A DNA stretch of 64,000 nt from Sphagnum compactum (lineage: Eukaryota > Bryophyta > Sphagnopsida > Sphagnales). A program made the position numbers and the translations under genes. The notes beneath the pieces are model-generated. The model did no database searches. It was given only the letters and a program-made list of their open reading frames with translations, and was not told the DNA's origin. The stretch's first letter is position 1. Each line of letters opens with the position of its first letter. This document shows, one piece after another, positions 59,001 through 64,000 of the stretch. The stretch is from contig OZ234502.1 of assembly GCA_965153455.1 (NCBI GenBank), forward strand, positions 7,595,495 through 7,659,494, read 5' to 3'.

Positions 59001-59275
59001 GTCAACCTAATCCTCTCACATGGGAACGGTCCCACATTTGTATCAATTGGATCATATGCCCTTAGACACATTCATTGCCTTTAGACACTTATTGCACTTG
59101 ATAGAAAAGATTTTTTCTAATGTGAAGAAGGATCCAATTCAAGGATTTAATTTGTTTCAAGTAGTCCCTAAGATTTTGGACCCTGGACTGTCATCTAAAG
59201 TGGCCCTGAGTAGGAGTCTAGTTTCAAAATTGGGGCCCAGAGTTCACCTCCCCATTTTTAGCGAGGCTGGTTTTG
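56092..59275. other. AT-rich intergenic DNA, no gene recognised
   Basis: A + frame at 57886-58302 (138 residues) is the longest but has no domain that I know. Otherwise nothing. Confidence 0.4.
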
Positions 59276-59412
59276 TTCACACTTCACACTAGGGATTGAG
59301 AACCCTCAAAACTCAAAATGGATGAAAAGTTTACGGCCATCTGAGTTTGGTCAGTTCACATTTCACACTAGGGACTGAGAACACTTGAAAATCAAAATGG
59401 ATGAAAAGTTTA
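59276..59412. repeat. Tandem duplication, 79-bp period
   Basis: TTCACACTAGGGAYTGAGAA and CAAAATGGATGAAAAGTTTA occur twice, 79 bp apart (59285 and 59364 anchors). It is followed by GTGTA/GTAGT repeats at 59412-59430. Confidence 0.85.
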
Positions 59413-60459
59413 GTGTAGTGTAGTGTAGTTGGAGGGCACCCTACTTATATCCCAGAATATCCCTCTTAAGTTCGATTCACACCAAGGTTTAGCGGGGATA
59501 TTTTTATTCCATTTATCTCTCTCGATTAGGGGGTTAAAATCACTAAACTATTAGTTATAAACTAACCCTTGTGATGTTCACAAAAAGGAGATACAGTAAA
59601 CTCCGTTTATAATCATGCCCCCTTGGTGATCACTTTTTTTTTGTGACACTAATGAATTGTGATTTAAACGTGTATAAATCACATTTCATATAAATCCTTA
59701 CAAGATTGTGACTGTAGACCAAAAAAAAATTATAAAATAGCTCTTTTAAGCTAGAATAAAGGTGTCAATTGTTTAAATTTTTTACATGGGTTATTCTAAA
59801 CTCTACTATGCATTATTAGACTTAAAGAAGGTTATGATTTTTGTCTATTTTAATGTTATGATTTGTGTTGAGTTTAAGCTCGTTCAACTATTACCTTGTG
59901 TATTTTGTGATTCAACTAGATTTTTTTATTTAAGATTTTCTGCTTTCTTGGCAAGTTCGCACATCTTTTGCTTGTTTGAATTAGAAAGAGGTTTACCCGA
60001 CACATGATATTCCTCCAACTTTTAATTAAGGAGCAGATGTAAAAGAATGCCCATCCTCTAAGTGAGGAGCTAAGTGGGTTTATTGTTCGCTATAATCTTC
60101 ACCTCATGCTTTGGGATGGGCAAAGCCCACATGGGTGGGTGGGGAGGGGGGGGGAAGACATTCTCAAAATGTTAGACAAGACTTGGCTATCACCTCGACC
60201 TAGGCCCCTTACATTGGACATGGGCTTTACCTTACACAAAAAGATAATGTTTGAGGTCCCCTCAAATTTGCATCTGGCCCACCTCTTTAAGCTAGGTCTG
60301 ACGGAATTCATGGGAGACCGACAGGCTAGAAGTAATGTGTGGGCAAATTTTTTAATATTTTTTTTTCTGAAAGGTTATATGTTTGGGAGGAGAAAAAGTA
60401 TGCAAAGTTATCGGCAAAGGTGTGCCCAGTTGGGTGGCCATTGGTTATTAGCCATTGTA
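59413..60459. other. Intergenic, no gene recognised
   Basis: The + frame 60106-60549 is open for 147 codons but has no known domain and runs into the G-rich repeat. Confidence 0.4.
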
Positions 60460-60740
60460 AATTGGCTATGGATATTAGGTATTGGTCGTGGGCTATTGGC
60501 TTTTTGGGTATTTATAAGGTTTATAAGGTTTGGTTGCTATGGGGCTTAAGGTCATGGGGGCCTAAAGATTATGGCTACATATATTAATATGAAAGCTAGT
60601 GTTACGGTAGTTAGTTCCATGGGAGCTAGGGCTATTGGGGGCAAGGGGGGGTAAGGTTATGGGGCTATGATTAAGCCTATGAGGGCTTAGTAACTTATAC
60701 CATTAAGAGCTATGGGTTTTAGGGTTTAATGTTTATTGCT
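60460..60740. repeat. Degenerate G-rich GGCTAT/TATGGG repeat
   Basis: Loose repetition of GGCTATGG, ATTGGCTA, GGGGCTATG and TATGGGTT words; strand-asymmetric (G-rich on +). Confidence 0.5.
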
Positions 60741-61857
60741 TATGGTTTGGTTTTGTAGACTTTAAAGGGTGATTTCAAAAAGGTTGAAATGGTTGTTTTG
60801 AGATTAGGGCACTAATTATGAATAACATTTTCAAGGTATGGTTTATGGTTGGCAACACCATGGATGCAAGCTAATGATGAAACTAAGCTAACCACTGTAG
60901 TTTTAAAGTTATGTTTAATATGTATGTAGAATGATGAAAAAAAATTATGCCTCAATGGAGTGGACTTTGTTGTAGACTAAGGACAATGTAAGATTATAAA
61001 GTGTAGCTGAGGTTCTCATGAGGGCTATATAATGAGGAGTTCGATCCACATGTTTTTCTTTTCATTTTCATTTGAGACCACAGATGTTTTGTTTTAAAAA
61101 AATAATGGATATAGCTTTTGACCATTTTAACAATCAAAGTGATCAATTTGCGCCCAAAACCCAACCAAGATGCCATCTCACAATTAACAATTTCATGATT
61201 ATCAAATAATAATGTTTTTACACAACATGGACATTGATCCATCATTCAAGTCACATTTAACAATATTTGAACAAACAAATAAGACAAATAATATGTGTAT
61301 AATATAATTCGGTGTTGTTCAAAACATATTTGAAAACTACAATACCCACAAAGATTTTCAGATTCATGCACATAAATGAAAGAATCCAGAGTTTGTCATT
61401 ATTATTCCCCTATTATTCAATATGTAATGAATATCAAATCATCACCTCTACAAAAAACAAAATTGTAATTGGAAGTTTGTCTAATAGAAATATTACAAAT
61501 TCAATAACAACCCATGAACAACTTAAGGTACATGTATAAAGGTTTACAAAATGATATTCCTTTCATACCTTTAGAAATTGTTATTTTATATTTTTATTTC
61601 CTTAGGTGAAGGTGCATATGATGGAAGAATTTCATTACATGATTATATTAGATAACATGAATATGTTATTTTATATAGTTTTACTTTTTGTAAAACATGT
61701 ACCATGATTCATGTCAATCAATTCAATTTTTGTATGCAATACTTCAAAATGTTTCAATTTTTATACTCAATTTCATAAACATGTTTTAAAAAAGATGTTG
61801 AAAATTTTGAAAAGTATAAAATTCAACAATTACACAATTAACTAATCATATAATGAA
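60741..61857. other. Intergenic, no gene recognised
   Basis: AT-rich; frames at 60994-61245 and 61312-61539 are unidentified. The left boundary of the Helitron remnant was not found. Confidence 0.35.
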
Positions 61858-64000
61858 GTTTCACTTGCCATCTAAATTGCAAGGCTCACCTAGATGGCAC
61901 AAATCCCATTTGCAATATTTATTGGAAATGGTAAAGAAATTTGGTATGTTTCAGTTTTTTCTTGATTTTCACATCTAATGAGATGGTGTCATTGAAATGG
62001 GAAAAAATTGGCCAATTAGAAAAATTAATCAAGACATTTCACATGATCATGACATGGAAAAATTGTTTAGTTGAATGTGTAATTGAATTGTTGCATTTGT
62101 GCCTACAAGATTAAATGAAAATACTAATAAATTCATAGAGCCACCAAATTGTTTACAATTCATTCATGGAAAGTTTATTGTATGAATTGGTCTAATATGC
62201 AAACAATTACATACTTATCACAATCATTGTATGCAAAAAGGTAAGAATGATAAATGCAAAATTGGATTCCTTATTTACAACATATTTTTTAAAAAGCCAA
62301 CATTGAACAATGAATCAAATAGATGGGAATGTCATAGACCTCAATATGGTGTAGATTGTAATGTTGTTTTTTTATCATCTATGACATTATAATTGTTGTG
62401 GGTGCATGTATATATGAACATGCTACAAATTACATAATCACATTACATATTGAATATAAACCCCATGGTTGTATAAAACTAGATATTAGTAATGTAGCTC
62501 ATTTGGGCCTAAAAAAAATTTCATAATTGCAATTGAAACTCATTTATAGATTAATTATATCCAAAGATGTGTTAGTAAAAAAATTGCGTTAACATGTTTA
62601 CAAATTTTAATTGTACACAAAATATAATGTTAGTGAAATATATTGATAGTAAACCATGCCACATCTTCGAATTAAACTACAATCAAAATTAGAATTTACA
62701 AATGTACACCGTCTAATTTCCAAAATATGACATTTATGAGTATTTTCAAAACTATTTATTAAATAGAACGATACATCATCCACTTCAGCAACAAAAACGA
62801 GACAATCTATCATTTATAATTTATAAAAATGTAAATAAAGGAATATTCATAAATTTCCATCCAATTCACAATAGTGAAGGTTTTTAAAAAATATATGTTA
62901 TAACAAAAGATATTTTTTTTGTGATGAAAGGACTTACTTTTGGAACATAACATACATCAATGTTATGTCCACAAATGTCAAATTTGAAGTTTATTACCAA
63001 ATCTTGAATCTTTACAATGAATTTTTCATCAATATGGAACACAAAATGTATTTGAAAGTGAAACTGTTATTCAATAAAATGTTAGAATTGCATCCATATT
63101 TAAACCTAGAATATAAGCAAGTCTCAAATTCATTGAGGTCTATCACATTCAATTTTGGAAATTAACATTCTCTTATCACTTTCCTCATCATGCTTTCAAT
63201 GATATCTTTGAAACATCAATATTTAATTAGGAACAAAAGTACATCTTTGATTTTTGGACTACAAACAAAGGACTCCATATACTTCAAGGTCCCCTTGAAA
63301 GTGCAAAGTTATTTTTTGTGAAATACCTCATTCATCAACTTCATTTACAAGACAAAACTGTATTGCTTACAATTATAACATGAGCTATTGTTCTATGCTT
63401 ATAAACTACACATGCACTTACAATACACTCAATGTGTAACATACATGTAAGAGGATACTTAATTACAATCATAGATCCAAGTTCAACATTAGAATTATAA
63501 AGATATGCAAATTTAATTATGATTGATGAAATGTCTATGATGATTGTTTTATGTGGAATTGAACAATGTTTAAACCAATCTTTTCAAAATAATACTAGTT
63601 CGTTCAATTATAAGATTGATTACAAACATTGATTTACATTGATTTGTACCATTGATTTGTAAACATCCATATTTTGATGGAGACACATGTTGTAAAAATT
63701 GTAATATATCCATAGCACCATGTTGACTAAATGCAACATTTGAGCACCATCATCTTCCTTCTTCAATGAGACATGCAAGTGACCCATTTACAAATTTAAT
63801 TGTCATTTGATGTAAACACCCAACTCAAAAAAAAATCAATGATGTTTTATTGCATTGTGCAATTTCAAAAGATGGGTTAATGTTAAACATAGATGACAAA
63901 TAAACAATTGTTTGTATTCATTGTACAAATGTGTAAAATAACAACTTAATAAGTTTCAAGTTTTATTTATGTCAAATGCAATATTTGATGTTGTATTGGA
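61858..64000 (+). pseudogene. Helitron Rep/helicase fragment, runs off the window
   Basis: The + strand gives FHLPSKLQGSPRWHKSHLQY and LLEMVKKFGM (start of the Helitron-like N-terminal domain). There is then a short bridge, VAFVPTRLNENTNKFIEPP, LHTYHNHCMQKGKNDKCKIG followed by FPIYNIFFKKPTLNNESNRW, and after frame changes ALTCLQI near 62588. Farther on, worn text (for example FHPIHNS and 62965-63165) fits the linker toward the Pif1-like helicase. Compared with full Helitron proteins, about 100 residues including the HUH nuclease motif are missing between 62000 and 62090. Many stops. Neither the 5' TC end nor the 3' CTRR hairpin was seen. Confidence 0.75.

Noticed and set aside
60106-60549. 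147-codon plus-strand frame
   Set aside because: No recognised domain, overlaps a G-rich repeat at its end and has a competing minus frame.

Overview
The window looks like nuclear DNA of a land plant. It is AT-rich and gene-poor, has two spliced protein-coding genes with plant-type introns, and is otherwise filled with decayed DNA transposons, MITEs, satellites and gene fragments. One gene belongs to the plant DUF604 (GT31, Fringe-like) glycosyltransferase family and the other is a plant small-C2-domain protein. The lineage cannot be fixed by eye. The style of the hAT, PIF/Harbinger and Helitron remnants and of the FCP1-like fragments makes a non-flowering plant (fern, lycophyte or bryophyte) my first guess, with low confidence. 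No tRNA, rRNA or other known RNA gene was recognised, and exon boundaries and all repeat boundaries were worked out by eye.

Layout. 1-9.2 kb is intergenic and holds a ~1.05-kb element with inverted ends (3051-4102), a 154-bp CACTA MITE (4646-4799) and a 2,022-bp CACTA-type element (7137-9158) whose interior is a foldback array of short AATAACC-like repeats. 9.6-17.7 kb is a minus-strand block of broken coding sequence: two FCP1/HAD-phosphatase-like fragments and an unknown protein with a GGQH motif. It is followed by a regular 49-50-bp array built on a 20-bp palindrome (17845-18743). 19.7-25.3 kb has a large foldback (19758-20677), a 60-bp tandem repeat, a hAT transposase pseudogene and an 866-bp hAT-type MITE. 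25.3-33.7 kb is the least repetitive part and carries the glycosyltransferase gene (29616-31574, minus).

33.7-38.8 kb contains three copies of one ~370-bp foldback family. The middle copy is split by two later insertions, one of them a 2,570-bp hAT-type element that itself holds a fresh 285-bp tandem duplication. 40.2-45.9 kb contains two PIF/Harbinger remnants in opposite orientations and a MITE. 46-47.7 kb has tandem duplications inside open reading frames. 48488-51008 (minus) is the C2 protein gene. 52.3-56.1 kb has MITEs, hairpins, low-complexity coding-like repeats and a second hAT pseudogene. The right edge (61.86 kb to the end) is a Helitron Rep/helicase pseudogene running out of the window.

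How the parts relate. The two intact genes are not an operon and do not obviously share a pathway: one is a predicted Golgi type II membrane glycosyltransferase, the other a predicted C2 protein with a hydrophobic C-terminus. What the window shows best is transposon history. CACTA, hAT, Mutator-like, PIF/Harbinger and Helitron signatures are all present, several with target-site duplications that can be read off and a nested order that can be dated relatively. No retrotransposon gag/pol remnant was recognised.
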